Made by a program: the position numbers and the translations under genes
Notes under the pieces: generated by a model
The model's input: the letters and a program-made list of their open reading frames with translations, nothing else
The model's database searches: none
Told to the model about the DNA's origin: nothing
Shown: positions 36,501 to 49,880 of the stretch, in pieces
Position numbering within the stretch: position 1 is the stretch's first letter
How the letters are laid out: every line of letters begins with the position of its first letter
Assembly: GCA_036583965.1 (NCBI GenBank)
Contig: JAZBQD010000015.1
Coordinates: 25,704,310-25,768,309 of the forward strand
Length of the DNA stretch: 64,000 nucleotides
From: Prunella strophiata
Lineage: Eukaryota; Chordata; Aves; Passeriformes; Prunellidae
Reading direction: 5' to 3'

Positions 36501-38336
36501 TGTTACCCTTGGCTCTATCAAATACTCTAATAAAGCTATTGTGTCTGAAAACCAAATTTGTTCTGCTTATGCATCCAGGATGCAAACTTGAATTTTCAAA
36601 ACAAACCCATGGTAACAGAATGTTTCCTCCAGATGGCAAGAAAATGCCTTTAATTCTGTCTCACAAAGTACAGAACTCTAGCCATGTTTGTTGCTAAAAG
36701 AGGTTGTTCCTTTCCGGAATTGCAGGCTGGAAAGAGCTTTATTTTCTGTAACTGTGGATGAAATTCTGGACTTGAGTTCAGTAGATACCTATAATTGATT
36801 TGAGTGGAGTGAGAACTTGACAAATCATCCAGTAAAATAAGGAGTATATATGTATATGTATATATGTATATATAAGAGAATATACTGAAAAGAACTTGGA
36901 CCTTCCTTTTACAGGAGAAATAAAATGCACAATAAAAATCAATTAACCTGAAACTGAAGAAAGCTGCTCTGACTCATAGTTGGAAATATGAATATTGTTT
37001 GGCATTGGCTCAAAGGAAGCAGACACATATAAACATTTCTTCAACTCTCTTTAAAATATAAACATGGAAAAAACATAATGTTTTTTTATAAGAAAACTAA
37101 GTCTGCCTGTATAGGAGGAACTGGTTCTGCTATGTGATCTGAAGTTGTGAAAATGTGCAGTGATAGGAATGCATTGCCTATTTCTCCCATAAGACATTGT
37201 CTTCTTTAAAGTGAAGATTGAGGGAATGAGGACTTATTAGAAGGAGGGGCTAGACAAACTGTTTTGGAAAAAATCAGAGCAAACTGTGTTTTCATAGCTG
37301 TATAACTGTACAGAGTGGGATGTGCAGCACCAAGCATGTTGTGCAGGGAGATTACAAATACGTGCAGTAGGAAAAGTGTAAAAAAAAAAAAAAAGGATTT
37401 AGTTTTCTCTCGTCTTCCCCAGAGCTGAGTATCTCTTTGTGAGTGTTAGGGCAGTAAGTCAGTAAGTGTGAAAGTTGGTGACCTGAGGCTTGAGCTTTTA
37501 TCAACACAGCTGTGTGTATCCTAGGCTTTTCACTTCCAAGAAGAGCACCCTAAACACTTGACCTCCATGAACACTTTACACTTTCTCTGCAGAAAGTGTG
37601 CCATTCACTAGAAAGTCATGTGAGGAGCCATCAAGGCAGTCTGAGCGAAACGTTATTATTCTAATTATGAGGAAAACATTCTTGCAAGAGAGGGAAAAGG
37701 CAATATAAACTTTTACATTGCCTTACAAAGCATTTTGTGTAAGTAAATGCCTACCTTTAGCATGCTCTGCTGTTTCTGTCTTAATATGTTTCTGGTACTA
37801 GGGGAGATATAGCCTTTGGGCTATTTCAGTGCTTCATCCCTGTAAGTTTAGAAGTCACCTGTACATGGCACTTCTTGCCTAGTTTTCTAAGATATTTTTA
37901 GCTGTTGTTATTACAGCTGCACATTATAACCCAACACTGCATATCAAAATAAATGAGAAAAGGAAAAGGAAAATTGCACTTATTTGTAGTGGAGTGAACT
38001 GTTTCTTGTTAGGGAAGCAGAATGTACCACCTGCTGCATGAAGGGTGGCTACAAATAGCAATACATACACATATTCAGACCTTCCCACGCACAACCTCAT
38101 TCCCCCACACACTCTGGCTGCTCAGTAAGTAATTGGACTTCATTAAATTCAGCTCCAACTACTTGACTAAATCCTGTTGTTCTTTCTCAAACCAAATTTT
38201 CTTTATTTTATAGTAATTCAGCTTTCATAGGACTCAGAATCTGTGCTTGTTTATTTATCATGGAATGGTGCAATGAAAGTAACACAACCTCTGTGAATAC
38301 AAAAAAAAATGGGTGAGGAATTTTCAAATTTCATTT

Positions 38337-38341
<5 letters not shown>
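33571..38341. other. intergenic, no gene seen
   Basis: AT-rich. The ORFs at 35488-35838 (-), 35964-36329 (+) and 34389-34679 (-) lack recognisable domains. There is a short TATATG-rich tract at about 36845-36875 and an A15 run at about 37380-37395. Confidence 0.55.

Positions 38342-38404
<63 letters not shown>
38342..38404. repeat. (TA)31 dinucleotide tract
   Basis: About 31 perfect TA units. Fully self-complementary, so able to extrude as a cruciform; probably length-variable. Confidence 0.98.
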
Positions 38405-38406
<2 letters not shown>

Positions 38407-39399
38407 AAATTTGGAAATTTGGAATTTATTGTGAGATTATTTAGGGGTTCTGTGAAGCCTTTAGCAGTTAAATACAGAAGTGATTATTGCCTACTAAATG
38501 TGCCAACATGTTCTATTTTGAACATCAGGCAAGGTTTCCAGAACAGATCTCTCTTAATGAAGGAATTGTGACAGCAGCACAGCCAGATCCACAAGCAGAT
38601 TCATTGGCATAGCATGACGTTACCACACAAAACATTTATGTGTCAAGCACCTAATGAAATTCATTAATTGAAGCTCAGCATTTAAGTCCTTGAGGTTATT
38701 TCTAGTGTGCCTAGTAATGAGGATTCACAGCAGCTGAGAGGCTAAGCCAGATGACATTGCAGCCTGTAGGAAATACTGCAATGCTGTAGCAACACAAATG
38801 TGACAATGCTTATCCTGAGGTGCTACAGGGAAAGGTGACTTCATTTAACCTGTTTCATCCATTCATGGTATCTCCCACATGTTAAAACCCATTAAAGCCT
38901 ATGTGTCCAAGTAGAACATTTAGTATCCAAGGCTTTTGTATTGAGGAGATGTGAGCAGAATTCCTTGCAATGGCATAGAAGGTAAAGGGTCCTGTCCTCA
39001 TATTTTTTGTATTGTCTCATGCTGGTTTTCGATAACGTTTTTGTTCTCTATGAGCTGACAGTCTTTCCAGCCCTTTAAATCTGTGAGCAGTGAGAATTAA
39101 CCACCATGCTTTGGCTTTCAGTCTGGTGGTCCTAAGCATTTGCAAGTAAATACACTGAGATTGTCTTAATCTGGGGGACCACTATCATATGACATTCTTG
39201 CAACCATTTTTCTGATTTGAGCTAGTTCCTCCTAGTGCCTCATTAATTTCTATTCAGAGGCTGAAGTGTATGCACAGTTTGTGGTTACACTTGTCAGTGT
39301 GTATTTTTTTGTGACTTTAAGATGAACTGGTGAGTAAGTGAGGCAAGTAACCTGGGGAACAAATATAGAAATGGCCACTGGAGAGACCATTGAATCTGC
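38405..39399. other. intergenic, no gene seen
   Basis: AT-rich spacer. Nothing recognised. Confidence 0.5.
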
Positions 39400-39989
39400 C
39401 AATTGATTACTGGGGGGATCAGGAGGACAAAGCCAGGTGCTGAGCTGACCATGGCTTCTTGGGTCCAACCAAGGGTGGAGTTTGCACATGTCAGTGCATG
39501 AGGCTACAGGAAGTGAGAGGATCTGGATAAAGTTACTGGGTAAGACCAGTTGCTAACCAGTTACTGAATCCACAGTGCACGTGTGTGTGCGTGTGTGTAA
39601 GTCTGCATCAGCAGCTGGAGTGAGGCTGCAGGCCTTGGCTCTCCTGTGTCTAGCTCCTCCTAGATGGAATGGGATCCAGGTGCCAGTTTCAGTGCAGACT
39701 GTCTGGGCCAGTTACTGGGGGGATCCATATAATATATATTTATATAGTTCCACTAAGTGGTTTTTATCCTGATGGATGGGAGAAGGGAACTTGTGGAGGT
39801 CACTGGTGTTGCCCATGTTTGCCCAAGTGCTGTGTTTTCTACCTGTGTTAGATGGTGTGGCTGACCATGTTTATTCATGTTGTGCACATGTGTTTAACTG
39901 TGACCCTGCTGGGACCACCTGCTCAGCCTTTTTACTGGCACTGCTGCTGCTGAACCTTTGTCATGCTTCTGGATCAGGCAGCATCTAAC
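39400..39989 (+). mobile_element. LTR-like avian repeat abutting a CR1
   Basis: A GC-richer block with the words ttactggggggatc (39405 and 39713), a GTGTGTGCGTGTGTG stretch (about 39582) and an end 'cagcatctaaca' just before CR1 begins. The pattern resembles the LTR or 3' part of an avian endogenous retrovirus that I cannot name. The ORFs at 39575-39772 and 39776-39988 follow composition and are not host genes. Both borders are approximate. Confidence 0.4.
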
Positions 39990-41138
39990 ACACAGTGATT
40001 TCTTTCCTTCTTGTGCAAAACCCTTGACACTGTCCAACACAATATCTTTACCTCTACAGTGTAGATCTGATGAATGGACCACTCAGTGAATAAGATATTG
40101 TCTAGATAGTCACACTTAGAGAGTTGTGGTCATCAGCTCAATGTCCAAGTAGAAAGCAGTGATGGGTGGTGTTCCTCAGGGGCTGATATTGGGATCAGTA
40201 CTTTTTAACATTTTATCCATGAAATGGACAGTGACATCGAGTGCGCCCTCAGCAGTTTTATCAATGAGACCAAGCTGTGTGGTGCTGTTGGAGAAGGAAG
40301 GAAGGGATTCATCCAGAGGGGACCCTGACAGGCTTGAGTGGTGGACCTGTGAGAACCTCATGATATTCAACAAGGCCAAGTGCAGGATCCTGAACCTGGG
40401 TTGGGATGATCCCAAGCACAAGTACAATCTGGCAAGAGAATGGATTGAGTCTAGCCCTAGGGAGAAAGACTTGGGAGCATTTGTGGGTAGAAAGCTCAAT
40501 ATGAATTGGCAATGCATATTGGCAGCACAGAAAGCCAACCACATCCTGGGCTGCATCAAAAGAGGTATGACCAGGAAGTCAAAGTGGTGGTTCTCCCCCT
40601 CTACTGTACTCCTGTGAGACCTCACCTGGAGTGCTGTGTCCAGCTCTGGTGTCCCCAACACAAGAAATATGTGGACCTGTTAAAACAAGTCCAGAGGAGG
40701 GCCATGAAATTGATAAAAAGGCTGGATCATCTCTCCTACAAAAACTGATGCAGAGAGTTGGGGCAGTTCAGCATGGAGAAGAGAAGGCTCTGATGAGAAG
40801 TTTTAGCAACCTTCCAGTACATAAAGGGGGCTTACAAGAAGTCTGGAGAGGGACTTTTCAGGAGGACATGTAAAAGAAGGGGAATGACCTTAACCTGAAG
40901 GAGAACAGATTTAGATGGAATATTAGGAAGTGATTCTTTAAGGGTGGTGAGGTATTGGAACTGGTTCCCCAGAGACACTGTGGACTCCCCATTCCTGGAG
41001 GTGTTCAAGACCAGGCTGGATGGGCCTCTGAGTAATCTGGTCTAGCAAAAGGTCCCTATGCCACAATACAGGATTGGGGCTAGCTGGTCTTTAAGGTCCC
41101 TTCTAATCCAAACCACTCCATGATTCTATGATTCTATA
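39990..41138 (+). mobile_element. CR1 LINE, longest recent copy (RT part, 3' UTR and tail)
   Basis: Starts in the RT region ('gcaaaacccttgacactgtc', AFDTV-like) and passes 'ggtgttcctcaggggctg' (GVPQG, 40168). It keeps a long open stretch (40159-40617) with NLMIFNKAKCRILNLGW, RDLGAFV-like and AAQKANHILGCIKRG motifs. It ends with the CR1 3' UTR and the tail 'ccatgattctatgattctat'. Frameshifts (the frame moves from 40159-40617 to 40506-40748) make it inactive. The 5' half of ORF2 and ORF1 are absent. Confidence 0.95.
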
Positions 41139-42095
41139 TTTTCTCCTTTGTTTTTCCTGGCAGTGATACCACTGAGACTTTCATGTGCAAAATGCACATG
41201 ATTGATATTGCTATTAACTCAAATTTTCTAACAAGATTAATTACCTCAGTTACCCAATACATAGCATTCTAAAGAAATACCATTTTAGGAAGTGAACAGT
41301 ACCTGCCACATAAAATTCACAAACCTTTAAGCACTCTTTAGTTGGACAGATGAACATTGTGACATGCAAAATTATTAATTGTGTTTAAAAATGTGAACCA
41401 ATATTTATATAGTACAATAAGATGATATAACAGTCTGTGAAAGTGAAAAATGATTTCTGCCTTGAGAAGTTTATAGTTTAAACTAAGAGCTGACAGCATA
41501 AGTGGTTGCAAACATGGGAGTTACAATAATAGGAAAGTTGCATTTGCTATATTCTCCTTTTCTTGTTTACTCTTGTTTCTGTCTTAGTGACCAGTTTGTA
41601 ATTGCTTAATTGATGTGAACTGAAAGTTGCTCTGTGGTGAATCAGTCACATAGAGTAAGTATGTGGAAATGAGAGGTTATGGTGAAGAAGGAGATAGGGA
41701 GAAACACACGACAAGAGGAAGCTAAAGAGTTTAAAATAACTGTGTGAGTACAGAAACAGTCAAGACAAATAAGATGAAAAAGAACGAGGAAAAAAAATAG
41801 GTAAAGAAACACAGAAGGCCTGCTACAGAACATCCATAAAACTAGATAAACAATGCCAAATTATTTGTTATACATTCAAGATGAAGATGCTGAAAATTTC
41901 AATATGGTCTATATCCTGAGGACTTTGGGACAATCGCCTTAAGGAGGGGCTAGAATAAACCAGTGGTTTATCAGCAACCCAATCCAGTTACTCTTGTTCT
42001 TGGAGGAGAGAGATCTGTAGGGGAAGCTATGGCTTGCTAGATGCCTGGCTTGTAGATTTTGGGTGGTTCTGTGATCACACAGGGGCCCTCTAGGA
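41139..42095. other. intergenic, no gene seen
   Basis: AT-rich spacer. Nothing recognised. Confidence 0.5.
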
Positions 42096-42396
42096 CCATG
42101 GTCTCCAGATTTTTTTGATTGTACACCCCTATCAGTAAAAAAAGTTTTGAGCACACACTGTCAACATATTATGTATGTATTTATTTATAAAGTACATACA
42201 TTTACTACTGTGATATTTTATATGTCCTTTATAAAACATACAAACCTCTTGGAAAATAGAAAAAAAAAGAGAAATGGGTAAAGAGGAAATTTTTTAAATG
42301 TTTTATTTATTAATTATATTAAACACATTTTTTTTTTCCTATCCCCAATGGGCTGTGCACCTCTGGGGTGCAGTCACCACAATTTGAGGACTGCAG
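42096..42396. mobile_element. hAT-like non-autonomous DNA transposon (MITE)
   Basis: The left end (ccatggtctccagatttttt, 42096) and the reverse complement of the right end (ctgcagtcctcaaattgtgg, from 42396) are imperfect terminal inverted repeats, both continuing into cac/gcacccc. They resemble the CAGTGGTTCTCAA-type ends of hAT/Charlie elements. The flanks show a degraded 8-bp target-site duplication: CTCTAGGA (42088-42095) versus CTCTGGGG (42397-42404), 6 of 8 matching, the length expected for hAT. The interior is AT-rich with no ORF. The class is inferred from these features. Confidence 0.6.
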
Positions 42397-44667
42397 CTCT
42401 GGGGTACCCTTAACAAGATGAAATTATATGACAGTTATATACATTTCTGGGCTGAGTTTTCAACAGTTCTTTGCTCAAACAGATGTTTTCTCTTCTGGAA
42501 GTAGTCTGCCATATTATCAGTAAGAAAGAGAAAGACAGTGTAAGAGATGAAATTGATCTAGAGGATGAGAAATGTTAATTGAGCTGCTTCCATTTCTGGG
42601 AAAAACTTCCTCATGGATTTAAATGTGTCTACAACAAGAAGTGAGGCTCCTGAGGTTAAAAAGGCTTTCAAAACTAGTGAGTAAAAAGGGAGAAGCTTTT
42701 TTATTAAATCAATGTTTGAGCTGAAGATTGACACTACTACGGATGGCTAGATTCCTAATATGAACTATCTTTTCTTGGTAGTAATTAATGACTCTGCTGT
42801 AGCTTTCTGTGATTTATGGTCAAGGTGAATCTACCTACTGTGGAAATATTTGTATATATTCTGTAATGTAAGTTTTTTATTCAGAAAAATGCAATAAAAT
42901 TATCTAGTTCAGAGACACATCTAGTTTTTTATCTGTGCATAACCAGTCTATCATAATAGGGAAATTTATTTGTATAAATATTTCTGTGTCCCAGCTATAT
43001 GATGAGAAAGTTTATTTTTAAACAACCTAGCCACAAATATGAAAAAATATAGTGAGAAACATATTAAAATGGCAGAAAACATCTTTAAAGTCTCACCATA
43101 TACATTATCTTCTAAAAGAAATCTGTCAAATGTTGTCTGTATGAACAGAAACAAAAATGTTAGTTAATGAACTATATCATTGTCAACTAAAACTTTAAAT
43201 CACATGCACAATTTTTTTCGTTTAGATTAAAAAGTAAATTTGGATTCCATACACAATTCAGCATGTTGTGAGAGTTCAAAGAGAGAGTGCAGCCTTTTGC
43301 AAAGCAAGTAGATTATGACCTTTTTTTTTTTTTTTTTTTACGTGAAGTACATCCTGGGTGACCGTCTGTTCCTGTAAAAGGAAAAGAAAAGGCAAACAAA
43401 ACTCACTGGACCATTGCAAAAAATGCTGTTTCAAAAGTTGGTCAGCTAGTATTTGTATATATTGATTAAAATGCACCATAAATTAAATTTGAATTATATT
43501 TAGGTTATTTTGAAAATACCAAATTATTTGTGCCAAACTTATAGTTTAAAACCTAAAATAACTATGTAAAAATGAATAGCATGGAAACAAATGGCTTGTC
43601 CAAATTGTTTGAACAAACTGAACAGTGAAGACTATGATTCAAGGTTATGAAAAAGCATTTTCCTAATTTCAGTCACTGGCATGGGAATAACATCTGGAAT
43701 TTAATGGCTGGATGGCAAAAGAGAAATCAAAACAACCCAACCAAAACAAACAAACAAACAAAAAGCAACAAAAAACCAAACCCAAAACTCCCAAACAAAA
43801 CAAAACAAAACACACATACATAACCCCAAAAAAACAACAACAAAAAAACCACCACAGAAGTAATATTTTAGTCCATTACAATAATATCCAGATACAACAT
43901 CCTCCAGATCTTAATAAACACAAGATCAATACCACATACTTTTCTAATACAGTTCTTATAAGAATATATATATTTACATAGTGGTTTTATATAATTTATA
44001 CTAGTTCACAGCCATATAATCTGAAATAGATGCAGGTTTGCTACTTTGTCTACATTTTCTTTAACCAATCTTATGTGACACTAGGAAAACATATTTAGTT
44101 GTAATTTTAATTGCTTGCTAATAATCCGGTGGTGAATGACTATTTTAATAGGTGTGTGTATATTGATACATCTTTTGGAATTGTCTTTAAAAAGTGTTGT
44201 AAAAAAGGAAAACATCAATATTTAATCTCATCATATTTGGGAGTGATGTTTTATATTACTGCAGCTCCTTGTTAACAGATTTTGCAAATTATTCTATTGT
44301 ACAACAGGATATGATGGTTTCCTGCTTTCCTCTTTCATTAATGACGGATAATTACTGCAGGAAAAATCACACAATAATCATGCTAATCAGCAAGATTAAT
44401 TTTCATACAGTAGACTACAAGATTTGCTACCCTTTATGATGCCTGCATGTAATAAAAATTCCTATGCCTCTCAATGATAAAAAACAATAATATCTCTCCC
44501 ACAAGTAATTTTTTGGTTCTTATTAGAGCAGTAGAGCAGCAGTACAGGCACAGTCGGGTTCCTCTAACCATTGCACATTATTCAGAAAAAGTAAAGAGGA
44601 AGTTAATGATAAAGCAATATTTCTTTTGTAAATCTTCCCAAACTCTCAGCAATCAGTGGCACACTGG
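42397..44667. other. intergenic, with low-complexity tracts
   Basis: No gene seen. Contains a T19 run (43321-43339) and a long A/C-only tract (about 43727-43853, CAAA/CAAAA words). The tract gives an artefactual Lys/Gln/Asn/Pro-rich frame at 43712-43981. Confidence 0.6.
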
Positions 44668-45148
44668 AATCATAGAATAGAATCATAGAGTAGAGTTATT
44701 AAGGTTGAAAAAAACCTTCCTGATCATTGAGTACAACTTCTGGCCAATCACCACCATGCAGACTGAATCATAGCATTGTGCCACATCCATTCATTTCTTA
44801 AAGACCTTCAGGAGACAGTGATTCCACCACCTCCCTGAGCAGTCCACTCCAATGCTTGACAACCCTTTCAGTGAAGAAATTCTTCGTGATGTCCAACCTG
44901 AACCTCTCCTGGTGTGGGATGAGCCCATATCCTCTTGTCCTATTGCTAGTTTCCAGGGAAAGGAAACCAATTCCCACCTGGCTACATTCTCCTTTTGGGT
45001 AGTTGTAGAAAGCAATAAGGTCCCCCCTGAGCCTCCTTTTGTCCAGGCTAAACAATCCCAGCTCTCACAGCTGCTCCTCATAAGACTCACTCTCAAGGTC
45101 CTTCACCAGCTTCACTGCCTTTTACTGGACATGCTCCATATGAGCCAA
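44668..45148 (-). mobile_element. CR1 LINE 3' end, minus strand
   Basis: The left edge 'aatcatagaatagaatcata' is the CR1 tail in reverse. It continues with 'gattccaccacctccctgag', 'cctgatcattgag', 'gaagaaattcttcgtgatg' and 'ctgctcctcataagactc', all typical avian CR1 3' sequence. It is truncated at about 480 bp. The minus-strand frames 44791-45096 and 44798-45055 are remnants of the ORF2 end. Confidence 0.93.
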
Positions 45149-48100
45149 GGTTGAATTTCTTGTTTAAGATTCTTGAACTCTTATTTTCCTGACTTCTCCT
45201 TATAATTCTAAGAAGATTTTTCTTGGAATTCCTAAATTATCTCAATGATGAACAGGAAAACTGATTTATTGAAACAAATTTTGGGGGAAAAAGAAGAGTC
45301 ACAGGAGTAGAGGAAGAGGGCCAGTAGCTATAGACAAATGGGATCTCTTTGTGGGACAAGGTTAGTGAAAGGCTTGTGTCAGACCTCTGGCACCTGAAGC
45401 CAGCTGGCAGAACATAGTCCATAGTTAATTATTGCATAGTACTAAATTATTTTACCATTCAAAGCAAACTGCATGAAATTACTTGTGAGGAATGGATTCT
45501 GGTCTACATAAATTCATTATTCCAATTTAAATACTGTTTCAGACAGTGTTTTGACTTGGGCCAAACTCACACTAAGGGCCGCACTAGAAATTTTTAAATA
45601 TAAAAATAGTTTTACAGCTGATTAAACTTCCATGCCCAAAAATCTTACCTGGCAATATTGAATTATTTATGAAAGGTGAAACCTGTGTGTTTCTAAGGGT
45701 GTCTGAAGTTCTGCAGGGCTGTGTTAGACTGGCATTAAACAATCTTTTCAACATGTCAGTTGCTGTTCTAAAAATTTTTCATCTGGAGGGGAGAGTCTCA
45801 AATTAGAGGAATAAATTTTTTTATCTTAGGAGAAGCTTTGCTCTCTCTAATAGAAGTCAGTTGGGCCTATTAAAGAGATGACAAAATAGAACTGAACCTT
45901 AAGGAGAAAATAATTGCCCATTATAATACACAGAATGGCATGGGAGAAAATTGATTAGCCATTCAAACATGGTTACATCCATTCTCATCAGGTCTTCAGA
46001 GATGTCACAGAGTTTTTGTTACCAGTGGCACTGAAGGAGGTTGATCTATCCTTGTGAAAGAGTCAGGCCAATCTTTCTTTCTCCTCCAAAAGAGATCATC
46101 CTCTGTACTAATCATCCTGATTGCTTAGGTAAGCTAGTCTTCTCCATTTGTTCTTCTCCTGTAGTAGATAAGAATTTAGATCTTAATTTCTGCTGAACAC
46201 AAATGTTCCCAACTCAGCATTAATGAAATATTTAAGAAACACAATGCAATCAAGACACATTCATTCTTCTAAAATAGGCAGTGAGGCTTTCCAATTGATG
46301 AGTTTAGTGGAAACTTCCTGACTAATTAGGTCATATTGATTAAAAACTGAAACTTTACTTTTGTCTTCAGACTGCAGCTCATTCCAAAATTACATCTTAT
46401 AAATGAAATAATATTATTTAACTATTTTCAGAAAAACTTTAATGCTATGAAAACTTCTTTTCCCCTGGTTTATTTTTTTTAGAATTCAAGATTGCCAAGA
46501 CACTGCAGCTGATAATGATGTTTCTTTACAGTACAACACTGATAACTTTGGTACCTAGCAGATGGTGTATGACAAAGGAAAAATCCTCCTGGTTCCTTAG
46601 GAAGTTTAACAAATTCAGTGTTTACAGACCACTGGGTACCTGGGTGGATCTCAATGTTTCTCCTTGCAAGATCAAACCTTTATCAAGCCTGTTCTTGAAG
46701 TCAATTAAACTTAAAATCAATATATGGATTTTCCGAGGTGAATCCCCTTAAATGATTGGTGCATAATATTGTGTATAACTTTGAATGTAAAGTTGCAAAT
46801 AACATTGTACTGAAAATTACATTTCAGTGGCTTGATTGCTGATTACAGTTCATCAAACCCTAATACATTTAAAGTGATATAAGAATGAGAAATCAGTGGA
46901 AGGCTTTTAGCATATTCTGCTTTTGTTAAGGAATGTCAATAGGCAAAAAAATAGTATAGAACATTTTGAATCAGCAACTCTCATTAATCACTGACAATTT
47001 CTAGTCGCTCTGTTTTTTTTCCCCTAAAAGGGTTCTAATTGATAAAAGTTTAACCACCCTCAATATTAAAAAACCCTCTCTATTGATGTAAGTCTAAATA
47101 TATTGTTTGAGCACAAATATCTATCAACTTTTGTAGTCAATTTATTCAATGTTATGTATTTCATAACCAGTTCCAACTTTTTTATGACTGGCATCTTGAA
47201 GCACTTGCAACTGGCTGCAAGAGAACTGCAAGTAGTGTTGTGCTTTCATTTGCACAGACATTGCAGTTACAATCTTGTAAATTGTGTTAAGATTATGCCC
47301 TAGCCTAAGATCAGGCTAGCCAGTGAGAGGATGAGAAACTAGATGACAAACATGACAAATGACATCACAGCAAGGCCTTTCAGCTGCTGGTGCTACCCAA
47401 GGTGACCTAGCCAGGGTTTCCTCTTTAAGTACCCATTGCTGAGTGGTGGCCTCAAAAAGCAGTATAATGACCTACTAAGAAGCCAATAAATGATGAAGGA
47501 TCCTACGTTGCCAAGAATTTATCAATTTCTGGTCTTTTTGTGACATGTAACTTAGGTAAAAGTAGCAGAATTGGAGAATCTGCCCCAGGAAGAGACTCTA
47601 GATGCAGCCCTACTGACCACATCTGTCAGAGTTAGGTTCTACTTACACTTTTGCTTTTTTACTGTTATCTTCAAAGAGCCTGTTACTTGAAAAAGTCTTT
47701 TCGCTGCTAAAATGCAGGATGTATCATGCTGTTCATAAACTCATATTATAGCAGCAATTATAGCTGAAGAGATAACACCTAAGGTGTTTGACCTTATCTA
47801 CACTTATTTCATTGACTAATGCATTAATACTTCATGATGGTTCTACTTAGTGATTACATAAGGAAGATTATACCTAACACTTCAGTTCTGTAGCCCATTT
47901 GTAAAGTACTATTTTAGCATGCTTGTCATACTACAGAAAAATTCATCTATTGAGTCTTGTCTCAGAGTGTCTTTGCAATAACTTCCTGTAAAAGCCCAGT
48001 AATTCATATTCTGTGGAGACATGTTTTCTGTGTTAAAGGAAATAATAAAAAGTGTGTAATTACATTTTGACTTACAGGTCAAATATAACTATAATTTTTG

Positions 48101-49801
48101 GAAATCTATAGTTCCCTCTATTATATTTACAGGCTTTTATTCTTACAGGCATTATGTCTGTATCTGAAAGCCATTTACCTGCTTTCTAATACACACTATC
48201 ACTATTTTATGAGGTCTGTGTACCGCAAAATACTAAATACTTTGGCTCTGGTCCTGAAGAGGACTTTTATGCAACAAGAAAACAATATGAAGCCCTTGAG
48301 GATTGCATTCATGCCTTCAAAGCTTGATCTACCACAATAAAAAAATCAAATCAGAAATCTTGAGTATTTAGACAAATGTCCTCAAAATTTGTAGCATGTA
48401 CATCAAAGAGTTTGGCCAAAACTTGTCTTTAATTATTTTACATAAGAACTTGGCCCTGCAGCAGAGTGTACTCCTATGCTCTCAAAGGAACTCAGGCAAT
48501 ACCATTTTATACGAACTGTCTGGAGTACTTTTATTTCTTCTGTGCTGTTTAGTGATCTCAATATCTCTGCCTATGCTTGCTGTACTTTATGCAATACTAG
48601 TCTTTTTTCTTCCATGACAGCTTTACCATGATCCTTTTCACAACAAAATTATATTTTTTTCCCCCACCTTTCCAGCAGTTAGCTTGAAAATAATTTACTT
48701 TCTTCTTCACAGACTGTTTACAGAGCTTTCCATCACCAGGCGTTAACTCAGATAGGAGCACTAGCTTACTCGTGTGAGGAACTAACTATCATTCTCAGGA
48801 TATGGATGGATACCTTCTGCAAAATTTGCCTGTATCTAAAGTAATGGAACTGTTGCCACTGCAAAAGAAACCTTTTACTTACTGAAAAATCCTCAGGTAT
48901 AGTTTAGCTGTTCCAAATTCATTAGCCTTGAATCTCAAGAGACTAACAGTTATATGGCAAATTCTGTACAAAAAGACATGTAAGATTGAGAATGTGTAGC
49001 TAAAGCTTTGGTTGTTGTGCAAGATTTTGCAGTTCACCTCTTTATCACCATTATCTTTATATTAATAGTAGTTTCTATAATATAATTAATAGAATATACA
49101 TAATTAATAGCCTTGGATGCCCCAGAAGATCAGAACCGAAAAGGAAGGGTTTGACAGTTAGAAATTTGCTGGTGGGTTAATAGGTGACACAGAAACAAGC
49201 AAATCATCTGAAACAACACTTTTCATGCACATTCTCTTTGCAGACCAATACAACACGGGCAAACTTAGAGTTTTAGATTATGTCCTTGCAATTAGGCTTT
49301 ATTGTCCCCGAAGATATATGTCATAACCTTTTCTAAAGAAGTAATAGAGGGCTTGACTGCTGCTAATCTGAAAATTATGTTTTCATAGTTCATAAAATTC
49401 AGAAGTAATTTCTGTTCAGAGCAGAAAGAATACTTACTTACATTTCTCTGTAAGACAGATGTGTAGAGAGCTTTAGAGTAAACACCATTACCATCTGGAT
49501 GTCATGTCACCCTACCCAGATGGAAAATTGCTACTTGTTACTGGCTATGGGCAGAGTTGTGTAAAAATACTGTAGAATTTCAGATTTAAAAAAAGTTGGA
49601 AAATTCATTTAAATTACCAGTAACTACTTCATCATCTCTTGGAGTCTGAAGGAAAAAAACTCAAAAAACTCTAAGAAAATTAGCAGAGTTTACTGCTGTA
49701 ACAAAACAGGACTCTACATTCAGAAGTTTTCAATTCATGAGAAATATTTTCTTTCTTTTAAATGAGCTAAGTATAAATACTAAAGAAAGCTCCAGCTTGT
49801 A
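45149..49801. other. intergenic, no gene seen
   Basis: AT-rich. ORFs at 46515-46751, 47103-47303, 48098-48340 and 48396-48617 are short, with no domain, splice or poly(A) context that would support a gene. Confidence 0.55.
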
Positions 49802-49880
49802 TTTTTTTTTTTTTTTTTTTCTGGCAGGTATCTTAATTACTGTCTCTCATTTCTTCTGAAAAAAAAAAAAAAAAAAAAAA
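49802..49880. repeat. T19 / A22 inverted homopolymer pair
   Basis: T19 (49802-49820) and A22 (49859-49880) are separated by 38 bases and could pair into a ~19-bp hairpin. They may be two retroposon-tail remnants or independent slippage tracts. Confidence 0.9.

Noticed and set aside
40159..40617. 152-codon ORF that looks like a gene.
   Set aside because: It is the reverse-transcriptase/C-terminal part of a CR1 LINE, frameshifted and 5'-truncated.
43712..43981. Lys/Gln/Asn/Pro-rich ORF.
   Set aside because: It is a direct product of an A/C-only low-complexity tract.
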